The notes below the pieces were generated by a model that had not been told where the DNA came from, searched no databases, and saw only the letters and a program-made list of their open reading frames with translations. A stretch of DNA of 64,000 nucleotides, from positions 1-64,000 of the forward strand of contig JABTUJ010000005.1 of assembly GCA_015075445.1 (NCBI GenBank). Direction: 5' to 3'. A program made the translations under genes and the position numbers. Shown here piece after piece: positions 43,345 to 56,200 of this stretch; the first letter of the stretch is position 1; each line of letters opens with the position of its first letter. Source of the DNA: Verrucomicrobiales bacterium (GTDB lineage: Bacteria > Verrucomicrobiota > Verrucomicrobiia > Limisphaerales > J093).

Positions 43345-44682
43345 GTGAACACTCCCACTCCTCCCGCGCCCCGCGCGCTTTCCCCGGCCCCGCTGGTGGC
43401 GGGTGACATCCTCATCCCCTTCATCCTGATCACCAGTTGCTTCGCGCTTTGGGGATTTGCCAACGACATCACCAACCCGATGGTGAAGGCCTTCTCGAAG
43501 ATTTTGCTCATGAGCAACTTCGAGGGGTCGCTCGTGCAATTCGCGTTCTACGGCGGCTACTTTGCCATGGCCTTCCCTGCCGCCATGTTCATCAAACGCT
43601 ACTCCTACAAGGCCGGGATCCTCATGGGCTTGGGCCTGTATGCCGGTGGCGCGCTCCTCTTCATCCCGGCGAGTTGGATGATGGCCTTCTGGCCGTTTCT
43701 CGTGGCTTATTTCATCCTCACTTGCGGGCTGTCCTTCCTGGAAACCAGCGCCAACCCGTACGTGCTCTCCATGGGCACGGAGGAGACCGCGACGCGCCGC
43801 CTCAACCTGGCGCAGGCCTTCAACCCCATCGGCTCACTGCTCGGCATGTTCACCGCCCAGCAACTGATTCTCGCCCGGATGAACGAAGCCTCGCGTGAGG
43901 CACGCGAGGCCATGGATCCGGCGACCTTCCAGCAGGTCACGGCTCATGATCTGGCGGTGATCCGTACACCCTATGTGGGCATCGCCGTGGTCATCATGGT
44001 GGTCCTGGTCCTCATCGCGCTCGTCAAGATGCCGCGGCAGTCGCAGCGGGATCATCACCTCGATCTCGGCCCCACTCTGCGGCGGTTGGCCGCGAACCGG
44101 CGCTACCTCGAAGGGGTGGTGGCGCAGTTCTTCTACGTCGGCGCGCAGATCATGTGCTGGACGTTCATCATCCATTACGGCACCGAACTGTTTACCGCCC
44201 GCGGGCTCTCCGAGCAGGACGCCGAGGCGCGTTCCCAGGGCTACAACATCGTGGCCATGGCCCTGTTCTGCGGGAGTCGCTTCATCTGCACCTTCCTGCT
44301 CCGCTTCTTCCATCCCGGCCGCCTCCTGATGTACCTCGCCATCGGCGGCTTCTTCCTCACCGCCGGCACGATCCTGTTGCCGGGCATGGCCGGCCTCTAC
44401 TGTCTGGTCGGCATCTCCGCCTGCATGTCGCTCATGTTCCCGACCATCTATGGCATCGCGCTCCAGGGGCTGGGCCAGGACGCCAAGTTCGCCGCCGCCG
44501 GCCTCATCATGGCCATCCTGGGCGGCTCCGTTCTGCCCCCGCTGCAGGGCGCCATCATCGACCTCGGCCAGGTCGGGCCACTCTCCGCCGTGCGCGCCTC
44601 CTTCGTCCTCCCGGTCGTCTGTTTCGTCGTGATCGCCCTCTACGGCCTTCGCACCTGCCAGCGCCAGCCTGACCGGCCTTGA
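43345..44682 (+). CDS. FucP-type sugar:proton symporter (MFS)
   Basis: A 445-residue membrane protein with about 12 hydrophobic segments. The first, ILITSCFALWGFANDITNP, closely resembles the FucP opening, and LETSANPYVLSMG is the other FucP hallmark. It imports L-fucose or a related sugar with protons. A GTG at 43345 gives the family length; the frame is open upstream to 43273, overlapping the dehydrogenase stop. No strong ribosome binding site marks the start. It closes the sugar operon. Confidence 0.87.
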   Translation: MNTPTPPAPRALSPAPLVAGDILIPFILITSCFALWGFANDITNPMVKAFSKILLMSNFEGSLVQFAFYGGYFAMAFPAAMFIKRYSYKAGILMGLGLYAGGALLFIPASWMMAFWPFLVAYFILTCGLSFLETSANPYVLSMGTEETATRRLNLAQAFNPIGSLLGMFTAQQLILARMNEASREAREAMDPATFQQVTAHDLAVIRTPYVGIAVVIMVVLVLIALVKMPRQSQRDHHLDLGPTLRRLAANRRYLEGVVAQFFYVGAQIMCWTFIIHYGTELFTARGLSEQDAEARSQGYNIVAMALFCGSRFICTFLLRFFHPGRLLMYLAIGGFFLTAGTILLPGMAGLYCLVGISACMSLMFPTIYGIALQGLGQDAKFAAAGLIMAILGGSVLPPLQGAIIDLGQVGPLSAVRASFVLPVVCFVVIALYGLRTCQRQPDRP

Positions 44683-44713
44683 CGGCCCCCCCCGCACCCC
44701 CAAGCATCGCGGC

Positions 44714-45691
<978 letters not shown>

Positions 45692-45726
45692 CGAGACGCC
45701 CCTCAGGCCCTCCCGCCGCCGTTCCC

Positions 45727-47061
45727 ATGTCCCGCTCCGCTTCGCGTGCCAACCCCGACGCTGCGGCCGACACCGCCTCGGCCGGGCACCGCCGCCTTCG
45801 CCGCCCCCTCCTGCTGGCCCTCGCGCTCCTGGCCACGCTCCTCGCCCTCTGGTTCCGCGAACCGCTGCAGTACCGCCTCGTCGCCACCGCCGTCCTCCGC
45901 AACCCCGCTCCGACTCCCGATCAGGTTGAGACCCTGATCGACCAAGCCCCCAACCCTCGCACCGCCCTGCTCGCCGCCTGGAACTCCGACAGGATCGTGC
46001 ATCGCCAGGTGGCCGTCCGTCACCTGCCCCGCGTGTTGCCTCACGAACAACCGCTCCCGCCGGAGCTCGAAACCCTCCTGCTCGGCGCCGCCCTGGACCC
46101 GGACCTGAACGTTCGCCAGACCGCCCTCAGCCTCCTCCAGCAGCGCCGCCACCCGGCCCACCCGGCCCTCGCCGCAGCCCAATTGCGCGACCCCGATCCC
46201 GAGTTGCGCGTCCTCGGCGCTTCGCACTTCCGGTTCGGCACCTCCGTCGGCGTCCCGACCGTCCTGCCGATACTCTTGGATCCCGATCCGCTGGTCGTCA
46301 CGGCCGGCCTCAAACTCCTCGAACATTGGAGCGGCCAGGATTTCGGCGTGAAGCTGCGCGAAGCCGCCGCCCTCAACCACCCGCAGACGGGCGCGATCGA
46401 GACCCGCGCCGGCGGCGAGGCGAAGGCGAGTGCCGGCGCCGAACGCGCCCGGGCCTGGTGGAACCAGCGACAGAACGAGTTCCCCCCGGTCGCCCTCGAA
46501 CTGCCCGCCGCGGCTTTGGCCTCCCGCCGCCCCCTGCCCGCGGGGGACTTCCAGCTTCGCACTCTCGAGGGGCGCAAGGTCCGGCTGGCGGACTACCGCG
46601 GCCGTGTGGTGTTGCTCCATTTCTGGACCACCTGGTGCCCGGCCTGCCTGACCGGGATGCCCACCCTTGTCGCCCTCCAGAACTCCCGCACGAACTCCCT
46701 GACCATTCTGGGCGTGTCGCTCGATCTCGTCCCGGACAGCCACGGACACATCGGCGGACACCCGGTGGCCGGAGAGAGGGAGGCGATCGAGGAGGAACAC
46801 GGGCATCGCGAAAGCCGGGCCGCGGCACGGCAACGCGCACGGGAGAAGGTGGTCCGCGTCGCGGCGTCGCAGAGACTCAACTACCCCGTGTTGCTGGATG
46901 AACGGAATGAGGTCGGCGGGCGTTTCAACGGCGGTGAGCTTCCCACCACCGTCATCCTAGACGCCCAGGGTTACGTCCGACGCCGCTTCCTTGGCACCCG
47001 CTCCCTCCCGGTCCTCGAGGCACTCGTAACCGAAGCGGCGCTCCCGCTGCCCTCACCCTGA
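45727..47061 (+). CDS. Membrane-anchored HEAT-repeat and thioredoxin-like fusion
   Basis: A 444-residue protein. One transmembrane segment (LLLALALLATLLALWF) at about 34-50 anchors it. Residues 60-220 form HEAT-like helices (QTALSLLQQRRHPAHPALA). From about 270 a TlpA/redoxin domain follows, with WTTWCPACLTGMP near 304 giving the redox pair CPAC. It is likely a periplasmic thiol-disulfide protein; the HEAT part may bind a partner. The order TM-HEAT-thioredoxin is not a combination I recognise from standard TlpA proteins. Confidence 0.82.
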   Translation: MSRSASRANPDAAADTASAGHRRLRRPLLLALALLATLLALWFREPLQYRLVATAVLRNPAPTPDQVETLIDQAPNPRTALLAAWNSDRIVHRQVAVRHLPRVLPHEQPLPPELETLLLGAALDPDLNVRQTALSLLQQRRHPAHPALAAAQLRDPDPELRVLGASHFRFGTSVGVPTVLPILLDPDPLVVTAGLKLLEHWSGQDFGVKLREAAALNHPQTGAIETRAGGEAKASAGAERARAWWNQRQNEFPPVALELPAAALASRRPLPAGDFQLRTLEGRKVRLADYRGRVVLLHFWTTWCPACLTGMPTLVALQNSRTNSLTILGVSLDLVPDSHGHIGGHPVAGEREAIEEEHGHRESRAAARQRAREKVVRVAASQRLNYPVLLDERNEVGGRFNGGELPTTVILDAQGYVRRRFLGTRSLPVLEALVTEAALPLPSP

Positions 47062-47073
47062 AAAGGTGCCGTC

Positions 47074-47136
47074 CTGTAGGCCGCGTGCCCTCACGCGGCG
47101 GGGGGTGCTGTAGGCCGCGTGCCCTCACGCGGCGGG
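47074..47136. repeat. Tandem pair of identical 29-base hairpins
   Basis: The same 29-mer, starting CTGTAGGCCGCGTGCCCTCA, occurs at 47074-47102 and 47108-47136. Each copy contains the stem GCCGCGTG/CACGCGGC (8 base pairs) with a CCCT loop. The pair lies between the convergent HEAT-thioredoxin and carB genes and may act as a bidirectional terminator, though no T-run follows. Confidence 0.8.
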
Positions 47137-47175
47137 CTGGACCTCTCCTCACCGGAGACTGAGGACCCGATTCGT

Positions 47176-48771
47176 TCACGCCGCCGGCCGAGGGCAGCCG
47201 GCCTCGGGGCTCGCACCGGATCTCCCAACCGTGGCCGCCAACTCCTCCTCGACCTCCACGATTTCACGGATCTGCGCCAGGAACCAGCGGTCAATCTTGG
47301 TAAGCTGGAATACGTCCTCGATGGTGAAGCCCGCCCGAAACGCATGGCGCAGGAAGAAGATCCGCTCGGCGTTCGGCACCGTCAGTTTCCGGCTGATCAG
47401 GTCCCGCGGCAGCAGGGCCCGGTCTTCGTACACCTCGTTCCCCAATCGCCAAGGCTTGCCGTCGCCCCCCAACCCGTGGCGGCCGATTTCGAGCGAGCGA
47501 AGGCACTTCTGCAGACTTTCCTTGAAGGTCCGCCCGATGGCCATCGCTTCGCCCACGCTCTTCATCTGGGTGGTGAGGGTGGGGTCGGCCTGGGAGAACT
47601 TCTCGAAGGCAAATCGCGGCACCTTGACGACGACGTAGTCGATGGTGGGCTCGAAACTGGCCGGCGTCTCGCGCGTGATGTCGTTGCGGATCTCGTCCAG
47701 CCGATACCCCACCGCGAGCTTGGCAGCGATCTTCGCGATGGGAAAACCCGTGGCCTTCGAGGCCAGCGCCGAACTGCGCGACACGCGCGGGTTCATCTCG
47801 ATAATCACCAGTCGGCCGGTGTCGGGGTGCACGCCGAACTGGATGTTCGAACCGCCGGTCTCAACCCCCACGGCCCGGATCACCGCGAAGCTCTGGTCGC
47901 GCATGATCTGGTATTCCTTGTCCGTCAACGTCTGGATGGGCGCCACGGTGATCGAATCCCCCGTATGGACGCCCATCGGGTCCAGGTTCTCGATCGAGCA
48001 GATGATCACGCAGTTGTCCGCCTGGTCGCGCATCACCTCCATCTCGAACTCCTTCCAGCCCAGCAGCGATTCCTCGATGAGGATCTCGCGCACCGGCGAA
48101 AGGTCCAACCCCCGCTTGGCCAGCTCCTCGAACTCCTCGCGGTTGTACGCGATCCCGCCCCCCGTCCCGCCCAGGGTGAAGGCGGGCCGGATGATCAGCG
48201 GCAGGCGACCAATCCGCTCCGCAATCGACCGCGCCTCCTCCAGGGAGTGCGCCACCCCGCTGACCGGCACGTCCAGCCCGATGGACAGCATCAGCTCCTT
48301 GAACACCAGCCGGTCTTCCCCCTTCTCAATCGCGGCGGCGTTGGCCCCGATCATCTCCACTCCGTACCTGGCCAGCACGCCGCCGCGATCCAACGCCATG
48401 GCCGTGTTCAACGCCGTCTGTCCACCCAGCGTGGGGAGCAGCACCAGTTTGTGCGGCACGTCGGATGCCGGCGCATCCCCGGACGTCGGCTCGGGCAGTG
48501 GGACGCCCAGACGTCGGAGTTCCTCGCATTCCCGCGCGATGATCTTCTCCACGCACTCCGGCGTGATGGGTTCGAGATAGGTGCGATCGGCGAACTCCGG
48601 GTCCGTCATGATGGTGGCGGGGTTCGAGTTCACCAGCACCACCCGGTAGCCCTCCTCCCGCAGCGCCTTGCAGGCCTGCGTGCCGGAGTAGTCGAATTCG
48701 CAGGCCTGACCGATGATGATCGGCCCGGCTCCGATGATCAGCACCGTGTGGATGTCCGTGCGTTTAGGCAT
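47176..48771 (-). CDS. carB: Carbamoyl-phosphate synthase large subunit, N-terminal half (split CarB)
   Basis: A 531-residue protein, half the usual CarB length. It contains the first ATP-grasp (carboxyphosphate) domain: [19 protein letters not shown] at the start, [18 protein letters not shown] near 180, and [19 protein letters not shown] near 220. It ends at the oligomerisation region ([16 protein letters not shown]) and does not include the second ATP-grasp or the allosteric domain. No C-terminal half is encoded on either side. Split CarB proteins are known in some archaea and Aquifex. It makes carbamoyl phosphate for arginine and pyrimidine synthesis together with the missing half and CarA. 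Confidence 0.88.
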   Translation of the reverse strand: MPKRTDIHTVLIIGAGPIIIGQACEFDYSGTQACKALREEGYRVVLVNSNPATIMTDPEFADRTYLEPITPECVEKIIARECEELRRLGVPLPEPTSGDAPASDVPHKLVLLPTLGGQTALNTAMALDRGGVLARYGVEMIGANAAAIEKGEDRLVFKELMLSIGLDVPVSGVAHSLEEARSIAERIGRLPLIIRPAFTLGGTGGGIAYNREEFEELAKRGLDLSPVREILIEESLLGWKEFEMEVMRDQADNCVIICSIENLDPMGVHTGDSITVAPIQTLTDKEYQIMRDQSFAVIRAVGVETGGSNIQFGVHPDTGRLVIIEMNPRVSRSSALASKATGFPIAKIAAKLAVGYRLDEIRNDITRETPASFEPTIDYVVVKVPRFAFEKFSQADPTLTTQMKSVGEAMAIGRTFKESLQKCLRSLEIGRHGLGGDGKPWRLGNEVYEDRALLPRDLISRKLTVPNAERIFFLRHAFRAGFTIEDVFQLTKIDRWFLAQIREIVEVEEELAATVGRSGASPEAGCPRPAA

Positions 48772-49138
48772 GGGGCGAGTTCAGGCTTGGTCCCGCATCC
48801 GTGGAAACCCGTGTCGCCCCCCACCACCGCCGCCACGACTCCGACTTTGGAGCACACCGCCGGGACATGTTCCATCGGACGCAAAGCCGGCGGTGATCAA
48901 ACACGGATCCTCGCGCACGTGCCATCCAATTCGTGCAGCCAACGCCACGGCACGACGAAATTCTCCACGAGCCTTGCCGGGCAGCCCGGAGCCTGGCGTC
49001 GGTCAGGTCGGGAGGATCGGATCGTTCAAATGTTAAATGTTAAGATACGACCCCAAAGACGCACCCGGCCACGGCGGCGTGGTGGACGCCCCGAACTTCC
49101 ACCGACTCGTCCGGGCGTACTCCGAGACGGACTCCGCC
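48772..49138. other. Intergenic region with a REPIN-like half element
   Basis: These 367 bases lie between the divergent starts/ends of carB and the prepilin-like gene. The only structure noticed is a half-copy of the 25514 palindrome at 49025-49054. Small plus-strand frames here have no family-like residues. No promoter for carB was identified by eye. Confidence 0.55.
49025..49054. repeat. Solo half of the REPIN-like element
   Basis: A 30-base segment beginning TTCAAATGTTAAATGTTAAG and ending CGACCCC. It matches the right arm of the 25514-25619 palindrome at 23 of 30 positions, keeping the AAATGT units and the terminal GACCCC. No complementary left arm is nearby. Confidence 0.6.
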
Positions 49139-49927
49139 TCACCACATCCCATAGGTGTCGTACTTCTGCGAGGCGCGGTAGATCCTCATGGCGCGGATGT
49201 CTTTCCAGGCCACCGAACCATCCAGCCGGCCCACGTTGCCTCCGCGGGCTCCGATGTCCGCGCAGGTCTCGTTCGGCGCATTGTCGTTGGTCTCGTAATA
49301 GGCGTCCTCGCGGACCACCGGACCGGCCGCCGCGTGTGGCGTCAGGTTCCGCAGGTAGGGGTGACAGAACACATTGAGATCGGCCACCAGCACCAGGGTC
49401 GGATCCTCGGATGACCGCTGCGGCGAGAGCCACGTGGCGTTGGCCGGACTCACCATCGCCCACGGGGTGTTTGTGTGTCCTCCGAGATAGTGATAGCCGA
49501 TGGCGAACCCAAACCCCTCATGCACCCGCCAGTCACGCTTCGTGCGGAAGGAGGGGGCCAGGTTCGGGCAGTCCAGGACATCAATCCCACCACTGTACTG
49601 GATGAGTAACGCCCGACTGTTGGTCGACAGAATGGGCGTGTGGGTATCATCCGGATCGAAGGCGTCGGTCAAGCCGCGTGGGAGCCAATCCTGAAAGTCC
49701 ACGGCATAGGTCTGGGCCGCGATGATGAATTGGCGCGCGTTGCTCTGGCAGGCGGCCCGGCGCGCCCGTTCCTTGGCAGACGCCAGCGCCGGGAGCAACA
49801 GGGCGGCGAGGATCGCGATGATCGCGATGACCACCAGCAATTCGATCAACGTAAACCCACGGTCATCGCTCCGACCGCTGCGGTTGTCCCGGCCTTGCCT
49901 TTGGAGGCGATCAACGGCGGTGGTCAT
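49139..49927 (-). CDS. Prepilin-type N-terminal cleavage/methylation protein
   Basis: A 262-residue protein with a type IV prepilin-like leader: [20 protein letters not shown], with Gly24 before the cleavage site, Phe25, and Glu at +5 (E29). The C-terminal domain is the long variety seen by the dozen in Verrucomicrobia and Planctomycetes ([26 protein letters not shown]). Such pseudopilins are thought to be exported by type II or IV pilus machinery. Start ATG 49927 (MTTAVDRLQ) is preferred to the longer frame. Confidence 0.88.
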   Translation of the reverse strand: MTTAVDRLQRQGRDNRSGRSDDRGFTLIELLVVIAIIAILAALLLPALASAKERARRAACQSNARQFIIAAQTYAVDFQDWLPRGLTDAFDPDDTHTPILSTNSRALLIQYSGGIDVLDCPNLAPSFRTKRDWRVHEGFGFAIGYHYLGGHTNTPWAMVSPANATWLSPQRSSEDPTLVLVADLNVFCHPYLRNLTPHAAAGPVVREDAYYETNDNAPNETCADIGARGGNVGRLDGSVAWKDIRAMRIYRASQKYDTYGMW

Positions 49928-50158
49928 AACCTGCCCAGGATAGTGCCACCCTGTGCGTTGCGCCAATCCAACGCCCCTGCGCCAGCCACACCCACAGCCA
50001 AACACTCGTCCAGCACTCGCACGCCATCGTTTACGCGGTGGGTCGCGGCGGCAGTATTGAGCCGGCCGTGAGACGGTTCTCCCGGGAACCAACACCAGCG
50101 ATGCGCGAGACGCGCCCCATCAGCCTCATCGTGCAGGACATGCTGCAGGAGGCGCGGG

Positions 50159-50193
50159 CAAAAAAAGAGGACCGGGCAAGCACCCGGTCCTCT
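50159..50193 (-). terminator. Strong intrinsic terminator of the giant P-domain gene
   Basis: On the minus strand an 11-base perfect stem (AGAGGACCGGG with CCCGGTCCTCT, around a 6-base loop) is followed by seven Ts. It lies 24 bases past the stop of the 50217-59564 gene and clearly ends that transcript. Confidence 0.9.
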
Positions 50194-50216
50194 CTGTGAT
50201 TATGTGGCGTTTCGGC

Positions 50217-53200
50217 TTACCGCCGGATACGTCCGAACAGCATCGCTTCGCTCGGGGCGAAGGTGTACGGGCTGGTGGCACCCGTCACGTCCTGCCAAGG
50301 CCCCACGACCGTCGGAGCGGCCTGCAGCGTACCCCGGCCCGTCCATTCCACCGTGAGGGTCCCGTCGGGATTGCGGCGAATGGCCGTGAACTCCGGCTGT
50401 CCGGCCTCGGAGACCTCGAGGTTGAAGGTCTGCACGGCGGTGCTGACACCGTCGCTGACCATGACCGTGATCACGCTCGTGCCGATCTCCTCATCGATGA
50501 GGCTGACCGTTGCGCTCACGGCCGTGGAACTGACCGTGAAGTTGACACCCGAAACCAGGTTCGAGTTCGACCATTCGGCGCGGTAGGTGAGCTCGGTCAG
50601 CGCGTTGTCAACATCGCTGACGTTGAGCGGAACCACGACTGGCGTGCCCGCGGAGCCCGTCTGATCCGGGATCGCTGCCAGCACCGGCGGGTAGTTGACG
50701 AATGTCACGGTCAAGTCGAAGGCCGCGAAGCCCTTGCTCAACGTGTCGTCCGCTTCAAGGATGACGCGGGTCTGGCCGACGGCGTTCAGAACCGGCGTGA
50801 TGGTGACCGTATACGAACCACTGGCACCCGCGATCACCACGCTCTGAACCAGAGCGGTGCTCTCGGCATAACCGCTGACCGTCACGTTCGGCGTCCGGGT
50901 GTTGGTGACCGTGAAGGGCACCACAAGCGCAACGTTCTTCGGGGTCGATTGTGCCGCGATAGTGGAGATGATCGGGTACGAGGCCGGCTCGACGGTGACG
51001 ACGAACGGCACTCGGGTCGAGGACGCCTCGTCCATCGCGGTCACCGCGATCTCCGCCGCACCCAACGGTCCGGACGGCGTAAACGTCAACCGCCAGTTGC
51101 CCGCGCCCGCGGGCTGGAGCGTGACTCGGCCGCGCGAGGGATCGGTCACCGCAGCACTCACCACGAGCGCCGTGGCAGGCGAATCAACGTCTGCGACGCT
51201 GAACATCATCGCCAGCGGAATGTTGACAGGTGTGGAGGTGTTCGCGAGGCCCGTCACCATTGGCGGCTGATTGACGTAGCGGACCGTCAGCGGGAAGGCC
51301 ACGGTGTTTGTGGCCGCCGGGGTCTCCAGCGTGACCGTGATGACCGCCGTTCCGTCGTTCTTGCTCACCACCGAGGGGTAGTTCGGTCGCGGCGTGATCA
51401 CCAGGGTCCGGCCGGTGCCGTTTCCGGTGATCTCGAGGGACTGGATCAGTCCTGGCGGATTCACTTGGCTGCTCTCCACCTTCACCACGACGTCCTCCGG
51501 GTCAACACCCGGGGCGAACACGTTCACGGGCACCGCCAGCGTCACGTTTTCATCCGTGACCTGAGGCTCGATCGGAGCGATCACCGGCACATCGGTGAGG
51601 ATGCGCAGCAACCAACCGCCCGCGATGACACCCGCTTCCGATTGCTGATCGTCCTGCACGTAGAGCGACCAGTCGCCGTTCGGGTTTGTTCCGTTGAAGA
51701 CGGACAACGTCTTGCCGTACGGTCCCGCAGGAGCGGGGGCAAAGAACGTCTCGGTCGTGCGATAGCTGGTCGGCTTGTAGGTGCCGGCCGCGATCAGGGT
51801 GTTGTCCGGCAGACTCGCCGACGCGTCATCCGCGAAGTTGAGCCGCAAGTTGCTGACAGGCGCCCCGCCGCCTGCGCGGCTCATGATCACTACGCTCTGG
51901 CCTTCCGGACCGACCAGCAAGATGCTGACGTCGTCAGGGAAGCGATGGGCGAACTTCGACAGGGACACCGACACGCCAACCACCTGGCCCTCCACGCCTG
52001 CGATGTTGATCACGGACGGATACGGCGTTGCGGCCGCGTTGTCGTTGATGGTGATGCCTTCGACGTTGGCTCCCAAGGCGGAGACGGCGGGTGCCGCAAC
52101 CCTCAGGACGAAGCTCTCGGTCGAAACCAGCCCGCCGCCCGCCGGCGGCGCCGGCTCAGCGACGCTGATCGTGATCTCCGTCTCACCCGTGGCAGCCCCC
52201 ACCGGCTCGACAAACAACTGTCCGCCGGCCAACTCGATGTTGCTCAGCGGCACCAGACTTGTGTTGGATGAGGTGTAACTGAGGATGAGGTTGTTCTTCG
52301 GCGTCTCCAGATCGCTGTAGTCGAAGTTGACGCTGGCCACGGTGCCGGCCGCGATGGTTTGGTCCGCGATCGGCGTGATGACCGGCGGGTAGTTCACCAC
52401 CGTGAACACCACCCGGAACTTGCTTGTCGCCGTGCGGCCGTCGGCGTTGGTCGCGTTCACCGTGACCTCGGTCTGGCCCGCCACATTGAGCGAGGGCTTG
52501 GCGCTGACGGCGAAGTTGGTCCCACTGCCGATGAAGGTGATGTTCGTGTTCGCCACCAAGGCCGTGTTGGTAGAGGTGGCAGTGAACGTGAAGCCCGGAT
52601 CACCGATCGAGTCATCGGCGATGGTGAAGTTCTGCTGCGCCGGGGTGTTCATCTCCTGCGTCAGATTCTGCAGGCCCATGATCACTGGATCCGTCGTGAT
52701 CGCCAGCGACCAACCACCGGTGATGACACCGGCATCCGACGGTGTGTCGTCCACGACGTACAGCGACCAGGTCCCATTGGGCGAATGCCCGTTGAAGGTC
52801 GCCAGGTTCGTGCTGTAAGGCGAAGCCGGTGCCGGCGCCGGCAGGTTGTAGCCGGAAGGAATCTTGTAGTCCGCCGGACGGTAGGTGCCGGTCACCAGCG
52901 CGGTCCCCTGCGGCACGGCGTTGGCGGCCGCCGCATCGAACGTCAGGGTGACATTCGTTACCGCCGTCCCGCCACCGGTGCGATTCATCAACATGACCTT
53001 CTGACCCGTGGGGCTGACCAGCAGCGCACCAGCATCCTGCGGGAATCGGTGGGCAAATCCGTTGAGGGTCACCACCACGCGCGAGACGTGGCCGTTGAAC
53101 CCGTTGACCTGGATGGCTGACGGATAGGGTGTCGCAGCCGCATTGTCGTTGATGACGATGGGCGTGCTGTTGGCAAACACCCGCTCCGGGCTGGGCCGAA

Positions 53201-56200
53201 CGGTCAGCACGAACGAGGTCGTCGTCGTCTTATTGCCAGCGTCCTTCACTTCCAACGTGATGACGGCCTTTCCATTCACTCCCTTCTCGGGCGTGATCTG
53301 CACGGTACGATTCGTGGTCGAACCGCCGGACGGCGACACGACGATGCTCGCGTTCTTGACCAACGTCTGATCCGACGACGTCGCCGTGACGGTCAGCGCC
53401 CCGGGTTCGCGGTCGGTCACGACGAACGGAATCGCCGGAGTCGGCGTACCGGCCGGAGTCACCTGGTCGGCGATCGCACTGATCGTCGGCGCCTGATTGA
53501 CCGGCCGGATTTGTAGGCTGAACTCATTGGTCACGTAATTGGTACCGACGTTCGCCCATTGATCGGTCACCACGAGTCGGATCGTGACCGTGCCAGACTG
53601 AACGCCCGTGTTGGGGATCAGCTTCAGTTCCAACAGATCGCTCGGCAGGCCGACCAGCTTGTTCGTGACGGTGTCGAAGAACCGCAGGTTGGCGTTCGTG
53701 ACCACGTTCTGATCCAGGGAGGTAGCCTCGATCGTCAGCCGTGCGAGAGGGGTGTCCACGTCCTGGACGAGGAAGGAAACCGTGACGGGCACGCCCTCGT
53801 CGGTCACCTGATCCAGGAGCCGCGAGAAGGTGGGCGGGACGTTCACGGGCGTGACGCTCATCGGCACCACGGTGCTGGCGCTCGCCCCATCCGACCGGCT
53901 CACAATCAGCCTCAGGTTGTTGGTGCCGTATTGGTACAGCGCTGGCTTCACTGTTGCCGTGTAATTGGTGGAACCGGTCGCGACCGGCGCGAACGTCACG
54001 TTGGCGTTCGGCAGGAGCGTCGGGTTCGAGGACTCGGCGCGCAGTGTCAAGTTGCTGGCGGCCGTCGAGCTGTCGAAGATCGACAGCGAGATGGTGCCTT
54101 GGGTGTCCTGCGCCATAATCAGCGGCGTGTTCGGCGCCGGCGAACTCACGAGGATCGTTGGGCGCGGGGTGATCTTCAGCACCCATCCCTGGGCGATCTG
54201 GCCCACTTGGGAAGCCGCGATATCCCGGACGTAGAGTTTCCAGTCGCCGTTTGGATTGAGACCGCCCAGCGTGGCCAGCGTCTCGCCGTAGGGGCGTGCC
54301 GGTGCCGGAGGCGTCATGCTCTCGTTCGGGTTGTAGTTCGACGGCTTGTAGGTCCCGGACACCAAGCTGCCACGGATCGGGATTTCCGCGCCGCCGTCAT
54401 CGAAGACGAGCTGCACGTTCTCGGCCGGGTTGCGAATGCCGGTACCCGACATGAGCATCACCGCCTGCCCGCTTGGGGCCACCAGCAGGACGTCCACATC
54501 ACCCGGGGCCGTGTGCGTCAAGCCCGCGAGGGTCACGGTGACTCGGTGCACGTTGCCCACCACGTTGCTGACGCTGATGACCGAGGGATACGGCTGCGCG
54601 GTGTTCGCGTCGCGGACCGTGATGGGAGCGGTATTGGCAAATACGGCCTCCGGCGAAGGTGTCACCGTGAGCCGCAGCGTGGCCGTGGTCGTCAGTTTGC
54701 CAGCACCGGCCAGGCCGCCGTCTTCCACGGTGATGGTGATCACCGCCACGCCGGTACGAATCCCCACAGGGATCAATTGGATCGTCCGGTTCTCACCATT
54801 GTTCACGAGCACGATGTTGCTGTTGGGCACCAAGTCCTGATTGCTGGAGACGGCCGTGACCACGAGGTCCTTTGCCGGCGTCTCCACATCCGCCACCCTG
54901 AAGGTGATGTTCGTGGTTGCCGTTCCGGCCGTGACCGACTTGTCAGCGAAGTCGGCCGCCAGGATCACGGGCGCTTGATTCACCTGGTTGACGTTCAGGG
55001 TCACCGAGTGCGTCGTCGTATTGGTGCGATCGGTGATCGAGAAGGACAGCACCGTGCTGCCGAAGGCGTTCGTAGCTGGTTTCGCCAGCACGACGGCATC
55101 CGCCCGGCCCGCACCTTCGTCCCGTGCTCGCACGGCGTTGGTGGCATAGGCGAACTTGATGTTATCGACTGGCAGGAGGCTCGGCACCGAGGAGCCAAAT
55201 ACAACGTTGCTGGTCCCGAGGGTGGAATCCACGTCGCTGAACGTGAACACGATGCTGGCCTCTCCGTTCTGGTTGATCGTGTAGACGTTGGTCGCGGTCG
55301 TCACAAACGGCGGTTGGTCCACATAGGTCACCATCAAGGGGAAGGACCTCGAACTCGTGGAAGTGCCATCGGTCACGGTCAGCGTGATCAGGTTTGTCCC
55401 GTGCTCGGCACTCACCGCCGACGGGTAGTTGGTGGTGGCCGTAATCAACAGGGTCCGCGTCAGGTTGGTGCCGCTGACCACCAGGCCTGCGGGTACCACC
55501 AAACCATCCGGCCGGTTGCCCGAGGCTGCGGCTGTGACCGTCAGGCTTGCGGGGTTAACCAGCCCGGCACTGAGCTCGATGGGCACTTCGAGCGGGGTAT
55601 TCTCAGGTGTGGTTTGGGCACCGATCGGCACAATGACTGGCGCGGTATCCAGGAGCAGCCGCCAGCCACCCGCAATCTGGCCACCCTGCGGGAAGGTGTC
55701 GTCGAGCACGAACAACTCCCAGGTACCGTTGGCCGCGTCACCGTTGACGCCCGCCAACGTGGCGGCGTAAGGGACACCGGGAGCGGGGGCCGGCATTGGC
55801 ACGACCGTGCCATATTGCGCCGGGCGATAGTTGCCGCTGGTGATCGCACCGCTCTGCGGGATCGCGTTGGCGGCGGTGTCGGTGAAGGTAATGTTGGCGT
55901 TGTTCACGGCCGTGCCACCGCCCGCGTGCGCCATCAGCATGACCTTCTTGCCCGCGGGCGAGACGAGCAGGACGTTGAGGTCCTGCGGGAACGGATGGGT
56001 TAGTCCGAAGAGTCGGACTTCTGCCTTGCGGACCACGCCGCCCACGCCACTGACCGTGATCTTGGACCCATAGGGGGTTGCCGTGCCATTGGCGGTCACG
56101 GGGTCGTTCAAGCCCCGGAGCCCCTCCGGGATGATGATGGCGGTCGGGTTCTCGAAGGCCAGGTTGGGCAGCACGGTTAGCAGGAAGGCGCTGGATTCCT

